DNA of 64,000 bases from Flaccisagitta enflata (lineage: Eukaryota; Chaetognatha; Sagittoidea; Aphragmophora). Where the stretch lies: contig OZ231128.1 of NCBI GenBank assembly GCA_965153355.1, forward strand, positions 48,484,001 to 48,548,000, given 5' to 3'. Under the pieces are notes generated by a model. That model did not search any database and was not told the DNA's origin. It worked only from the letters and a program-made list of their open reading frames with translations. This document shows positions 11,799 through 23,925 of this stretch, piece after piece (position 1 is the first letter of the stretch; the number at the start of each line of letters is the position of its first letter). The position numbers and the translations under genes were made by a program.

Positions 11799-11848
11799 TT
11801 CTTCTTTTTCTTCTTCTTCTTCTTTTTCTTCTTCTCCTTCTTGTCCTA
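11356..11848. repeat. (CTT)n-rich array, about 490 bp
   Basis: Mixed CTT, CTTT and CTC units; homopurine on the opposite strand. It accounts for the long Ser/Phe/Leu frames here. Confidence 0.95.
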
Positions 11849-11859
11849 CTCAAATACAC

Positions 11860-12384
11860 CTGTGACGATCAGGAAATGTCGACTAGGCAACGATGCGTCC
11901 TAACCATGTCCTTCCGTGGAGCGAAATTAGCGCTGAATTTGTGTGATACCATTGGGGAAAAGCTCCTTCACTCGTTGCCTAGATATCCTCCTTATTCACT
12001 AACTGATAGGTTCATCAGATCTTTTTTTCATAATTTGTTTATTCCTAAATGGAAAAGAGAAAAATTAGGACCGCTGTCCTAATAGTGAAGAACAATATGC
12101 TGATTTTGAATTCTAATTGCGAGCTCGATTGGGCAAGTATTTCTAATTTTAAAGTGCCAGGACTAAAAATACAGAAAGGTAATTGTTCAAAATTATCTTT
12201 TATTTCTGATGATGGGTAGACAGATTTAGGAACTGACAGACGAACTGCTGGAATATCTGAAAAAAGTCAAAGGAGCTTCTCAAAAAACGTGTCTAGGTCG
12301 GTTGATTCAGTATACAATCTCGCGGTGGCCAAAACCAGCTGATGCGTATTGAACGCACCCATGGACGGACGCATCTAAAAAGCA
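11860..12384 (+). mobile_element. GATGCGTCC-family element
   Basis: Left end GTCGACTAGGCAACGATGCG, then TCC, matches (inverted) the far end at 62490-62520. Right end is GGACGGACGCATCTAAAAAG. The ~480 bp interior holds no recognisable motif apart from short frames. Confidence 0.55.
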
Positions 12385-12417
12385 ATGGAAAACCATAAAC
12401 GCAACACCAAAAATTTT

Positions 12418-12912
12418 TAGTCGCGTGAACGCGACTCTAGAAGCCGCTATGTCGGTCGGTCCGTCCGTCCGTCACGTAACTTTTTTGAAATATAGCCTAA
12501 ATCGTCATTTTACAGGAACTTAAGGGTACTTTAGGGTACTTAAAGGTACTTTAGGGTATGTTAGGGTACTTCAGGGTACTATAGAGTACTATAGGTATTA
12601 TAGGGTACTTAAAGTACTTCTGGGTACTTTAAGTTACTTTAGGGTACTTAAGGGTACTTTAGGGTATTCTAGGTACTTTAGGGTATTTTAGGGTACATGA
12701 AGGTACTTTAGGGTACATTAGGTACTAAAGGGTACTCAAGGTACTTTAAGTACTTAATTTTAATCTTAATCTATCACCTCCTTTATCATGTTTACCTTTA
12801 TTACCTTTACCTTTATTACCTTTTATTACCTTTATTACCTTTATTACCTTTTTTACCTTATTGACCTTACTTACTTTTATTACCTTTATTACCTTTATTA
12901 CCACGCGACTAA
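12418..12912. mobile_element. AGTCGCG-family element with minisatellite interior
   Basis: Left hairpin AGTCGCGTGAACGCGACT, then CGGTCGGTCCGTCCGTCCG. The interior is a degenerate 11-12 bp GGGTACTTTA repeat (12520-12755) and then TTACCTTTA repeats (12775-12900). Right end CCACGCGACTAA, so both ends carry the GCGACT motif in inverted orientation. Confidence 0.7.
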
Positions 12913-12977
12913 GGTTTGTTGACTGTTTTAGCAAAACTTTCATTTTATCTCGAGGCTGCTTCAGACAAAATTTCTGC

Positions 12978-13122
<145 letters not shown>

Positions 13123-13229
13123 GCTCTGCTTCGCTCCGTTTATGGGCTTGCTCACTTACTTCGCTCACCCCTCATGAGACAGTTTATATTTCTAAGTATG
13201 TGTCAACGCTGTAAACGCGTTTCATAGGA

Positions 13230-13874
13230 ACAAACCCGTTTTACATCTCCACCAGAAACACCCTTTCTCTCACTTTTTAAAAGAAATTATATAAATCATG
13301 TTATATATCAGTCTATGCATACAAGCCCCTTTACAGCAGTTAGGTCTCGGTGATCTTAGAATGCTTTCTTGGCTTTCTGTACCTGATAGTCACAATTTTC
13401 AAGTTGCATCATTTAATTAAAGTATGAAAAGATTTGGCGCCACAATATCTGATGATTACCTTCAAATCTATCTCTGAAGCTCGATCTTACAATACAAGAA
13501 AGTGAAGAAACAGTAGCATGAATTATCATAATGCAAAAGATCTTGCAAAATTTCAAGCTACTTGTGCATTTACGGCTATCAAAGTGTAGAACTCACTCCC
13601 CATGTCCATTAAATGAAACAAGATACCCCACCAGCAAAACCATAGGTCATATCATCAGTCCCTTTGCGGCAGCTGCTTCTATCATTATCTCATGGCTGCC
13701 GTTAAACAGTTCAAGCCAAAAATATTAGATGACAAAGGACCAACTAATTCTACATGTTTTAGACCATTACACATAGATCGGAGAGTGAACCATAACAGGA
13801 CAAAAATACAAGCCGGTGTCTAGAGATGACAGCTATGGTATAAAAATGTTCTTAAGTATGTGTAGATCACAGCT
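13230..13874. other. Non-repetitive stretch, nothing recognised
   Basis: AT-rich sequence with no open frame above about 65 codons, no structured repeat and no RNA gene signature I can see. Confidence 0.4.
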
Positions 13875-14261
13875 ATATGGGGTTTTGCCTGCGTCATGAT
13901 TCATGATTCATCTAGGGACATTTTTTTGCTCTGAACTCAGTAGGTCTACCATTTTGGGAGGCTCTGAATGACAAGATTTTTTTCATCTGAGATTGGAATT
14001 TTGCGAGTTTTTTTTTAATAGGTCCTACAAATTTAGGAGCAGGCTTACTAAATTTTACACATGGCGTTTCCAATCAATTCTGAACCTTTGCTAAAGATTT
14101 GGCATCCTCCCTCTAATCATAAGTACCATTTTTCATTTCTAGAATAGTACCATATAAAATGGAAAAAACATTTTTTGCCGCATTTGATTTTGAGAGAAGT
14201 AGTTAACTTCAAGGGGCAAAAAGAGGCTTTTGATTAGCAATGACGCAGGTAAAACCATATG
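13875..14261. mobile_element. Fold-back element, about 390 bp
   Basis: TATGGGGTTTTGCCTGCGTC near the left end and GACGCAGGTAAAACCATA at the right are inverted copies. Inner parts (ATGATTCAT..., GGAATTTT...) match more weakly. The exact ends and TA flank are less certain than for its relatives. Confidence 0.7.
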
Positions 14262-14502
14262 TTTTCTTGCTCAGGGTAGGCAACTGTACTAGTTTCAGAT
14301 GTTTATTCAGGTCAAAAGTGCCAGCATTATTTTTTTTTTTCTTGAGGTGATGCCCTCTGGGAACATAGTGCATTACCATTTCTGACATCAGAGGAAATAA
14401 AAAAGAAATGGCATGAAGTGATCAAGTTTACACTACCGTTTTAAGCGGATTTCCGATCTACAGTGGGGGTGTAACTATACTTGATTCTTTTTTATTCTTT
14501 CG

Positions 14503-14772
<270 letters not shown>

Positions 14773-14971
14773 CTTTCCTGTGTGACTGTATTTCCTTTTC
14801 TTTCTTTTCTTTTTCTTGGCTTTTTCTTTTTCTTATTTTTCCTCTTTTTCTTTTTTTTTTTTTCTTTTTCCTTATTTCTTTCTATCCTTCCCCTCATTGT
14901 TTTCTCATTTTTCCTTTTTTTTTCTTAGTAAAACATCAAAGTAAGAAAAACTAAACAAGAAAAATAGAAAA

Positions 14972-15105
<134 letters not shown>

Positions 15106-15130
15106 GGAGAAGCGGAGAATCATAAAAACA

Positions 15131-15445
15131 TGCACGGACAGTCGGAGAAAACTGGGTGGTGTGACTGACATTCGGAGAAAACTGGGTGGTGTGACGGACA
15201 TTTGGAGAAAATTGGGTGGTGTGACGGACATTTGGAGAAAACTGGGTGGTGTGACGGACATTCAGAGAAGACTGGGTGGTGTGACAGATATTTGGAGAGA
15301 ACTGGGTGGTGTGACAGACATTCGGAGAAAACTGGGTGGTGTGATGGACATTTGGAGGACAGGAAACTGGGTTGTGTGAGGGACAATCCGAGAAAACTTG
15401 GTGTTGTGACGGACATTCAGGGAAAACTGGGTGGTGTGACGGACG
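15131..15445. repeat. 30-bp tandem array, about 10 units
   Basis: Unit of the form GGAGAAAACTGGGTGGTGTG plus ACGGACATTC. Because 30 is a multiple of three and the unit lacks stops in several registers, decapeptide-repeat frames are open on both strands. No evidence that any is translated. Confidence 0.9.
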
Positions 15446-15509
15446 TTACACAGAGACCAAGAAATCTGGGGAGCTTTAGTGTTCCACTGTCAAAGAACAC
15501 AAAAACCTT

Positions 15510-15945
15510 TTTATGAGATCAAATTTATGGTACCAAATAAACAAATTCGTTTATGAGATTCATATTTTTGGTGTTTATAAACACGAAAGCTTCTAAAGGA
15601 GTGTAAACGTTTATGAAAACAAGTTTATGGTGCCAAATAAACGATTTTTTGTTTATTTGGAAAGGAAATTGGGAGCAAATAAACCATTTTGGATGAGGAG
15701 GAGGAGGAGGGGGAGGAGGAGGAGAGAAATATAAAAATCTGTTTATTAGATCAAATTTGTGGTACCAAATAAACATTCGTTTATGAGGTTCATATTTTGG
15801 GTGTTTATAAACACAAAAATTTCTAAATGAGTGTAAACTTGTTTATGAAACTCCAATTTATGTATACCAAAATAAATAATTTTTTTTTTTGGAAAAGAAA
15901 TTGGGGGCTAATAAACGATTTTGGATGAGGAGGAGGAGGAGAACG
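15510..15945 (-). repeat. Isolated inverted patch of the 1-2370 satellite
   Basis: About two units in the opposite orientation: TATGGTACCAAATAAAC, TTTATGAGATTCATATTTTTG, GTGTTTATAAACAC and GGAGGAGGAGG blocks appear in the reverse-complement order of the first array. It abuts the end of the 30-bp array at 15440 after a short unique piece, so the satellite is dispersed as well as tandem. Confidence 0.8.
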
Positions 15946-16665
15946 TCAGTTGCACATGAACTGACATCTTTTTTTTCTTACAATTTACTTTTTTGTTTCT
16001 TGTTGGAAATCTTGTCTCAGTTAAGACAAATGGTAAAGAATATATGTCATCCGTGACAGTATCTGAGATTTGCATCAGTGATGGATCATCTACTTACCCA
16101 GTCTTAAGAAAACGGATTCGGCTTTTGAAACACTAGTCGCATATGGGATGGGTGTGCAGGGGCAGTGTGATGCATGATATAAAAATCTTTAAAAATACCT
16201 GATTCTAGAAAAATAGTATGAACGAAGGTATAACATGCGGTCCCAGTTGGTTGTACCTTGATTCTTGCCTGAGGGTAAGGTTTTCTAATCAATATTGCTA
16301 TTGTCAGTACTTCCATCAGTTCATTAGTAATCTTTTATTGTAACTTTTGTAAGATATTTTGTGTATATACTAAATGGCATAGGCCTGTCCAACCATGCAC
16401 TAATGAGGTATGCAGTCAAGCTGATAGTTTTGTCAGGTAAGCTTTTTGTTTGTCAGTAGTAAAGGGTAGTTGTGAGCAATCCGGAGCAAACATCATTGAA
16501 AGCTTGCAAGGCTTTCATCCTTTGTAAAAGTTTGTATATTGGAGAATTCTGGCCTCCTTTTACAAGGGCAATGTTGTTTCAACTTTCATAACTTATTCCC
16601 TCCCGAGAAGTTTCATTTCAAGCGGTATTCGGGTTCAGAGCGACACTTTAAACCAGGCCAACTCC
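15946..16665. other. Non-repetitive stretch, nothing recognised
   Basis: Mixed AT-rich sequence. Frames here do not exceed about 70 codons and none has recognisable domains. Confidence 0.4.
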
Positions 16666-16835
16666 TATAAGTCGCGTGCGGTTATATCGGTTATCGATCT
16701 CCGTCAAGTGTTAAGGACATGACTGAAAATGACATAAGTGACTTTAAATGACCTTAAATAAGTGTTTCCATCCGACCCTCCGACCGACGCACAGAGCGGG
16801 TCATAGAATTATGCGTGTCCAAATTGAAAATCCAA
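16666..16835. mobile_element. Degraded AGTCGCG-family fragment
   Basis: CCAACTCCTATAAGTCGCGTG at one side, and GACCCTCCGACCGACGCACAG, then AGCGGGTCATAGAATTATGCG at the other. The hairpin is broken. A G-run (16851-16862) follows. Confidence 0.45.
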
Positions 16836-17372
16836 ACAATTACAGAATCCGGGGGGGGGGGGAAGAAGAGCTCTGCAAATGTGTGCATGAAACCATTTTG
16901 CTTTGACGCGTAACGCGAAAATCTCCTTGATCCATTTTCAATCTCAAAACAGAATAATTAAGCAGATTTATTCATGCTAATTAGACGAAACACCCCACAA
17001 GTGTCAATTTATTCAGGCTCAATTCCGGATGTCAGACATTTGACATTTGGATGCGTCTCTAAAAGGTGACTTTCTTTTTCTTCTTATTTCTTCTTTTTTG
17101 TTTTTTGTTCTTCTTTGTTTCTTCTTTTTCGTTTCTTTCTTCCTCTTTCTTCCTCTTTTTTTCGTCTTTTTTGTTTCTTTTTCAATTTTTCCCCTTCAGC
17201 TTCCTTTTTTTGTTACGAACACACGCGCACACGACTCTACACGTTGTTTCGTCGATCTGTTCGCGTTCCTCCGTCGGTCAGTCGGTTCCTCCATAACATA
17301 CAAGAATTATGTACTTTCTTTGGGTATTTTATGGTAAATTATGTTATTTCTGATGCAAAATTTCTCATTTTT

Positions 17373-17470
17373 AGATGCGTCATCTCTATAAGAGGGTCTG
17401 TCCGTCCGTCCGTCTGTCCGTCCGTCCGTCCGTCCGTCCATCCGTCCATCCGTCGGTCCGTTACGCCTCT
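17373..17470 (-). mobile_element. GATGCGTCC-family end with (CCGT)n core
   Basis: TTTTTAGATGCGTCATCTCTA is followed by TAAGAGGGTCTGTCC and 65 bp of CCGT/CCAT tetramers, the same order as at 62220. The far end is not found. Confidence 0.65.
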
Positions 17471-18060
17471 TCTGATATCACGCTGATGACGCTTCGAGTT
17501 GCCCACTTGGGCTTGTTTACAATAAGGTAATTAGGTAGTCAGTAATTATGTAACATACATACGTATCATGTTAGTGTAAGATGAAGTAAATCCTGTGTAT
17601 GATAGGTGGAACAATATGTAGCAATGTAATTTTGCAAATACTGCTTCCTTCATAGCTTTTTAGATCATTTGAATTTTGAGGTCGACAGGTCATGTTCATG
17701 GTCTTTTGGATGGTTGGTCGAGAGGAAGGAAGGAATGAAGAAAGGAAGCGAACTACGCGACTGTTGGCCTAATGGGTTTGTAAGATAGGCACTCGCATCT
17801 CGCCAAGATCACCAAGATTGTCCGTGTATAGATCGGAAATTCTTCTGTTAAGCCTTTTCTACAGGAAACTCATTTCTTTGAAGTAAGAATTTGATAGCGG
17901 TTCCGCTTCCATTTTGCAGTTTGGATACAATTACAAGTAGCCCACTCATCCACCGCGGCCAAACTGATAACACACATCCTTGACCAGACGTCCATTTATT
18001 AAAGGGGAGGTCATTTTTTTCCTTTTCCACTTTCTTTATATTTCTTCGTATTTCTTCATT
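17471..18060. other. Non-repetitive stretch, nothing recognised
   Basis: No convincing coding, RNA or repeat structure. A GGAAGGAAGGAATGAAG patch lies near 17722. Confidence 0.4.
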
Positions 18061-18061
18061 T

Positions 18062-18117
18062 ATATTTACATTTACATTTACATTTACATTTACATTTACA
18101 TCTACATCAACATTTAC
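18062..18117. repeat. (TTTACA)n hexamer repeat
   Basis: About nine units of TTTACA with end variants. It gives an Ile-Tyr alternating frame. Confidence 0.9.
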
Positions 18118-18326
18118 CTTTTCATTTTCTTCTTTTTTCTTTTTTCCCCTCGTTTTTTGAAAAAGATTTCAATTTTCTTTTTCCTTTCTTCTCCCACCTC
18201 CTCCTTCCCCTCTATTCAAATTAGGTTTTCTTGTTTAGAGTCGTTCTCGCCTGATATAAGATCCCAGGGAACAGCGCAAAAAAGGCGTCAGAAGGTAGAG
18301 CAACTATTCACAAGAAAGAAGAGAGA

Positions 18327-18408
18327 GGGGGAAGGGGGAAGGGGAAGGGGGAGGGAGAAAGAGGGGGAAGGGGGAGGGAGAGAGTGGGGGAAGGGGGAGG
18401 GAGGTGTT
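18327..18408 (+). repeat. G-rich GGGGGAAGG repeats
   Basis: Runs of four to five G separated by AA or AGA over about 80 bp, a possible G-quadruplex region on the plus strand. Confidence 0.7.
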
Positions 18409-18599
18409 AAAACGGAAGAGGGTGCGAAAAATAATGATAAGCAGAGGAGGGGAAAAAATCTTAGCAAATTTACCGGGAATGAAATTTTATGAAGGTGATT
18501 AAAGTTTCAAAGTTGGCTAATGATTGAACGCGTCGCGAGAGTAGGCCAGAGAGATCTAGTAACGGTGGCGATAATCATGGCGCACGAGGTTGTTGAATG

Positions 18600-18765
18600 A
18601 ACAAGGCCGGATACACGGCTACCCAAGACGCGCAGGGCTGGGCAGGGGGCCGTGTTTAAGGTCAATTGATCATTTGGGCAGGAGCAGTGAGGTCGGTGAC
18701 CGCAGAAAGCCCAAAAAAGGTACTGACAGACCGACGGACGGACAGACAAAGCGTAGCACGCGACT
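18600..18765 (+). mobile_element. AGTCGCG-family element, near complete
   Basis: AACAAGGCCGGATACACGGC start, CTGGGCAGGGGGCCGTG, GATCATTTGGGCAGGAGCAG, tetramer core GACCGACGGACGGACAGAC and GTAGCACGCGACTTAAAAGG end. The first half of the hairpin is truncated to GCGTAGCACGCGAC. Confidence 0.8.
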
Positions 18766-18970
18766 TAAAAGGCAAAAAAAAAAGTTAACGAAGAACTCAG
18801 CGTACACAACCAAAGAAAATGACGAATCCGTAGAGAAAAAAAATCCATCAGCACTTTTTGGGCAAATAAAGGCATGGAGAATGTCAAAAAAAGAAATAAA
18901 TCATTTTCAGCTTTATCGATGTTTATGGTCGGTTCCGGCATTACTGCTCCTGTCCAAATGCTTTAGTCAG

Positions 18971-19098
<128 letters not shown>

Positions 19099-19329
19099 CT
19101 ATCCTCATGAATTATGTCCAACATCGTATTTAGTTCAGGTGAGAGACATAACGCAGATTGAATAATGAATCTGAAATAGAAGTAATCTAGTTGTCGATCT
19201 AAAGCAAAAGAAAAACAAGGCTGTGCTATCAATTAACTATTATTACCATTAACTAACTAACACTAATACTTACTCTTAACAGTAAACTGATCGATAATAC
19301 TGTTATGAAAATAAACCGACGCTTAGCCA

Positions 19330-19353
19330 CAAACACACACACACACTCACTCA

Positions 19354-19404
<51 letters not shown>

Positions 19405-19456
19405 TCACTCACTCACTCACTCACTCACTCACTCACTCACACACAAACACACACAC
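19330..19456. repeat. (AC)n with (ACTC)n segments
   Basis: Blocks of CA dinucleotides and CACT tetramers alternate. Confidence 0.95.
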
Positions 19457-19861
19457 TAGAGATCATCGACCTTAGCTAAAAACCAATTGGTTATCTCAAG
19501 TTTCATTTCCCTCAAATGTCTTCAAATAAGTTTCGAATTTGACTCTGCTGAATGTCATTGCCGACATGTCAATTCCGTTTCGTTTCTGGATAATGCAGCA
19601 GACCTAATAATGAGCTTTTTCCATTTCCTTCCTCTTTTTTCAAAGTATCATGAAATAAGTAGGTCCAACAAAGAAAAAGTAGGGTAAGTAAACCTGCATG
19701 TGTACTGTTTGGATGATCAAACAAATGTGTTACCAGCCGACCATCCAACCAACCCACCAGCCAACTAACTGACGTACACAGCCTCTTAAATACAGAAAAA
19801 ATGTATATTAAGGTTGCATTCAACAACGCTCGTTTTCTAGTTGCGGACTAGCGACACTATA

Positions 19862-20020
19862 AGAGGCTTTGTCCCTCCCTCCATCTGTCCATCCGTCCGA
19901 CCATCTGTCCGTCCGTCCATCCGTTGGTAATGATCGAGTTCAAATTTGGAAACTGTGCATTTCTGCCCCTGCCCACCCGTCCGCGATTGGTATTGGCCGT
20001 GTATCTGGCCTTGTTAGAAG
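19862..20020. mobile_element. Hybrid tetramer core and AGTCGCG-family distal end
   Basis: TAAGAGGCTTTGTCCCTCCC starts like the GATGCGTCC family, then CCGT/CCAT tetramers, then CTGCCCCTGCCCACCCGTCC, GCGATTGG, CGTGTATCTGGCCTTGTTAG as in the AGTCGCG family. It looks like a junction of two families. Confidence 0.55.
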
Positions 20021-20092
20021 AACCAAAGCATATGGACTAGGAGAGAACCTTTTTTCACTGTACATGAACGAGAATCGACGGTAACTCAGAAT

Positions 20093-20095
<3 letters not shown>

Positions 20096-20150
<55 letters not shown>

Positions 20151-20160
20151 TATATCTATA

Positions 20161-20220
<60 letters not shown>
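20096..20220. repeat. (GA)n then (TC)n inverted pair
   Basis: About 50 bp of GA, a short TATATATCTATATCTA centre, then about 55 bp of TC. This single tract can fold into a long GA/TC hairpin. Confidence 0.95.
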
Positions 20221-20222
<2 letters not shown>

Positions 20223-20318
20223 CAAAGTCATGACAGTTTTTGACCATGATGTCGAGTGACCGTCACCATGGGGTGTGACTGTCGATTCCGACAGTCACGA
20301 CATAAGTTATCCCAACTC

Positions 20319-20321
<3 letters not shown>

Positions 20322-20378
<57 letters not shown>

Positions 20379-20449
20379 ACACACACACACACTCACTCAC
20401 GCACGCACGCACGCACGCATGCACGCACACACCCACACTCACTCACTCA

Positions 20450-20528
<79 letters not shown>

Positions 20529-20545
20529 ACACACACACACACACA
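20322..20545. repeat. (AC)n microsatellite, about 220 bp
   Basis: CA dinucleotides with CACT and GCAC variants between 20390 and 20455. Confidence 0.95.
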
Positions 20546-21070
20546 GTTTAAATGCTTCGAAATGTATTCTTCGTTTCATTACACATTGACCGAGGAAAAT
20601 CGTAGTCATAAAATTGCGCAGAGAGGTTTGGAGTTAACAAGTTGGGGATGTGAGGTTCGAAAGTTGAAATGGGTATGTTCACTTGATTTATTGAATATTT
20701 TTACCTCAAAATCAAAATTAGAAAAAAACTAATTCACTCTAATTGCTTATTGATTGTTAAGGCTTGTACCGTGCCGTAACCAAAAATGCAGAAACAAACC
20801 GCATCAGTTAATTTTCGTTAGCTTAAAAACCTTTTTGAAAGGATCGATGCACTTCAAAATGCCCGTTTTTATCAATTCAGACACTCATCCCCCCTCCCTT
20901 AGATGGCAAGGAATATGCAACTGATGCGCGTTTTTGAAATAACCTAAAAAACTGTATCTAAAATTGTCGAGGGACGGACAAATATGGCCACCTTCGGGCT
21001 TATCATCCCATTTCAATGCAAGGCCTCTTGGAACTTCCAATATTCATTCTTCGTTACATAACTTCCTTTC
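20546..21070. other. Non-repetitive stretch, nothing recognised
   Basis: AT-rich, no long frame, no evident structure. Confidence 0.4.
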
Positions 21071-21075
21071 CATTT

Positions 21076-21292
21076 TTAGTCGCGTGCTACGCGACTCTAT
21101 TAGCCACTTTTGGTCCGTCCGTCCATCCGTCGGTCTATCACAAAATACTTTGAAGCTATTTTTTTTTACTTCTGAACATCAGACAATACACTGGGAGGTG
21201 GAGACTACTAAATCTCAGGCTATTTTGTTAAATTTTAGTCTGTCTGATTGTCTGTCCGTCTGACTATTTGTGAAAATGCTGATGCACGCGAC
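21076..21292. mobile_element. AGTCGCG-family element with GCGACT at both ends
   Basis: Left hairpin AGTCGCGTGCTACGCGACTC, then GGTCCGTCCGTCCATCCGTCGG. Right end GATGCACGCGACTTAGG, so the termini are short inverted repeats. The CCTTGTT text at 21303 lies just outside. Confidence 0.65.
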
Positions 21293-21905
21293 TTAGGTCT
21301 AATGACCTTGTTTTCTAAGAATTTATCACAACAAAGAATTGCCATTATTGTTGTAAGTATATGAACAGAAATCGAATGGAAAAGAAGGAAACCGACCAGG
21401 GAACTGTGGAATGTGGAATAGTACATCACGCAATTCAAATAAGGAGGAAAAGATGAGGGAAAAGAGGAGACAAGTTTTTCTTGAGATGGCACCTGAGAGC
21501 AAAAACGCGATAATCTTTTCGCGCGAGGGTCAGAGGAAAAGTCGGGCATCGAGGGAACGTGATAGCCGCCGGGGAGGAGTGAGGAAAGAAGAAGAAAAAA
21601 AGTATGATGATGGGCTGCCAATGAACTAGTACAGATGAGGGCTTATTTACAGATGGCTTATGTACAGATGGCAAATTGATGAAAAAGAAGGAAACGTGTG
21701 GAATCAAGGAGGAAAAAGCGAGATGTTGATGTCTCTTTCTCGCGGGCGATGAGAGAAAGACGCAGACTCACGCTTTACTCATGCCCTCAGAGTTGAAAAG
21801 ATCAAACCAAAAACGAAAAAGGATTCGGGACCTCCTGTCAAAATCTGTAGATGAGAGAAAACAAGGCCGAGTTATGGCCAGTGTGCGCGCCTCGCTGATT
21901 AAGAA
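21293..21905. other. Purine-biased stretch, nothing recognised
   Basis: GA-biased sequence gives moderately long frames on both strands (e.g. 21235-21621 minus), but their composition follows the base bias and shows no domain. Confidence 0.4.
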
Positions 21906-21909
21906 CATA

Positions 21910-22122
21910 TGAATGAATGAATGAATGAATGAATGAATGAATGAATGAATGAATGAATGAATGAATGAATGAATGAATGAATGAATGAATGAACGAATGA
22001 ATGAATGAATGAATGAAAAAAGGAATGAATGAATGAATGAATGAATGAATGAATGAATGAATGAATGAATGATATGAATGAATGAATGAATGAATGAATG
22101 AATGAATGAATGAATGAATGAA
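21910..22122. repeat. (AATG)n microsatellite
   Basis: About 50 tetramers with few interruptions. It yields HSFI repeats on the minus strand. Confidence 0.95.
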
Positions 22123-22394
22123 CACTTGCAAAAATCAAAGAAATGAAAAAAGCTGTTTTTTTTTGTGTGATTTTAACCTTCAACGGACAGACTGAAATGA
22201 CCTCTTATAGATTTGAGATTTCGCACATAAAAAGAAGAGAGAAGGAATACGAGAAGGAAAAGAAAATGAAAAATTATGAGGGGAAGAGGCGAGAAGAAAT
22301 GGGAAAAAGGCAGGGGAAGAGAAATAGGGAGAACAGGACGAGTAAGATAAAGAACAAGCCCAAGAGAGCAACAGTCGCGCGCTTCTGGAAATGA

Positions 22395-22592
22395 CAAACA
22401 AAATGTTAAGAATGTTAAAAAATGTTAAATGGTTAGAATTGTTAAAAATGGTAAAAAACCTTAAAAATGTTAAAAATCTCTAAAAATCATTATAGACATT
22501 TGAAAATGTTGAAAATTTAAAAATGCTACGATACGGACCGACGGACCGACAGACAAAGGTGTAGAGTCGCGTGCACGCGACTAAAAAGAAAA
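22395..22592 (+). mobile_element. Degenerate AAAATGTTA repeat ending in AGTCGCG hairpin
   Basis: A 9-10 bp AAAAATGTT-like repeat (22400-22525) leads to GACCGACGGACCGACAGAC and the hairpin AGTCGCGTGCACGCGACT (perfect 18-bp palindrome) then AAAAAG. Confidence 0.65.
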
Positions 22593-22760
22593 AGAAGAAG
22601 AAAAAGGAAAAGGAGAAAAAGAAAGAAAAAGAAAGAAGAAAAGAAAAAGAAAAAGAAAAAGAAATAGAAAAAGAAAAAAAAGGAAAAAGAAGTACAGTAG
22701 TACAGTAGTACAGTAGTACAGTAGTACAAGAAGAACAAAAAGATAAAGAAAAATAAGAAG
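22593..22760. repeat. AAAAG-rich stretch with (GTACAGTA)n
   Basis: GAAAAAG-type repeats. A short pure octamer run AGTACAGTAGTACAGTAGTA lies near 22691-22728. Confidence 0.8.
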
Positions 22761-23495
22761 AAAAAAGAAAACGGGGAATAGAGGAAGGGAAAAATGAGAA
22801 GATGATTGAACGGGGAGGAGAAATGGTGGAATCAAGAAAAAAAGAACTAAAAAGAACGTAAATAGTCTGCTTTGCTTTGTTTGCGAAAATTGGGGGCCAC
22901 AATTTGACATAATCTCTGTCTATCTACGTATAGGATGCCTCATTTGACTTGCAACATCATGGAACATCTTTTTTTTAGTTTAAAGTTTAATTTTGATTGT
23001 TATAACATGTTTTTAGTTTAATGGTGAATTGTGGCTATAATTCTCTCGAACTGAAATCAACTAAGTACAAATATATATGGTTGCAAAACAAATATTCCTT
23101 CCATGAAAGAACCGAACTTGCGAAAAATACAAACCAAGGAAATTATTTGATCATTTTCGAAAATTGATTTAAGATGTATCGATTGTTTTCGTTGCTGCTC
23201 AAGTGAAACACCCAGTTAAAGGATCTGGTTACAGCTCAGAGCCAAAGTGAGAATTGCCAGACAGCCCCACCATCTGACCAACCAAAAAAAAAATCAGAAT
23301 CATAGAATCTGGTGCAGTGCAATGGAGTTAAAAAGACTCGAAATGATGGATGATGAATTATCGTGAGTCCTGCTTTGCAAGCTCCGCGGTGGGAAGGCGG
23401 AGAGAAAGGCTGTTAAAGGGTCAAACAGCAGAAGGGCATGGGTGCAACATTTTAATCTTAGCTCCTCTGCTGCCAACTTTTTTTTCTTTTCGTGA
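22761..23495. other. Non-repetitive stretch, nothing recognised
   Basis: A-rich at first, then mixed. No supported gene. Confidence 0.4.
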
Positions 23496-23497
23496 GC

Positions 23498-23499
<2 letters not shown>

Positions 23500-23575
<76 letters not shown>
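23500..23575. repeat. (TC)n tract
   Basis: About 75 bp of CT dinucleotides. The next TC tract (23642) lies 65 bp away. Confidence 0.95.
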
Positions 23576-23578
<3 letters not shown>

Positions 23579-23640
23579 CGTTCTCTCTCTTTCTTTCTCG
23601 TTCAAGATGAGACTTAACTCTAGCACACAGATGCAAAAAG

Positions 23641-23641
<1 letters not shown>

Positions 23642-23730
<89 letters not shown>
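23642..23730. repeat. (TC)n tract
   Basis: About 88 bp of TC. Confidence 0.95.
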
Positions 23731-23734
<4 letters not shown>

Positions 23735-23866
23735 TTTCTCCATCATTTTCTTTTTGAAACATGGTTCAACCTTTGCTTTCAGATTTTTCCTTTTTGATCA
23801 CGTCTGGAATGAATGTAGGAAAGTGTATCTAAGAGACTGTTTCCTATGATTTGAATTTGGTGTTGA

Positions 23867-23868
<2 letters not shown>

Positions 23869-23922
<54 letters not shown>
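23869..23922. repeat. (GA)n tract
   Basis: About 52 bp of GA, opposite in orientation to the two preceding TC tracts. Confidence 0.95.

Positions 23923-23924
<2 letters not shown>

Positions 23925-23925
<1 letters not shown>

Noticed and set aside
18600-18765. AGTCGCG elements as tRNA-derived SINEs
   Set aside because: No convincing pol III A and B boxes; the terminal hairpin, empty-site evidence and very short A tail fit rolling-circle elements better.
21235-21707. Overlapping ~70-130 codon frames on both strands
   Set aside because: Frames on both strands cover the same bases, start inside a repeat at one end and lack any recognisable domain or splice context.
22480-22910. Phe/Ser-rich minus-strand frames suggesting membrane proteins
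   Set aside because: Composition follows the A/G-rich plus strand; overlapping frames in all registers, no conserved motif.
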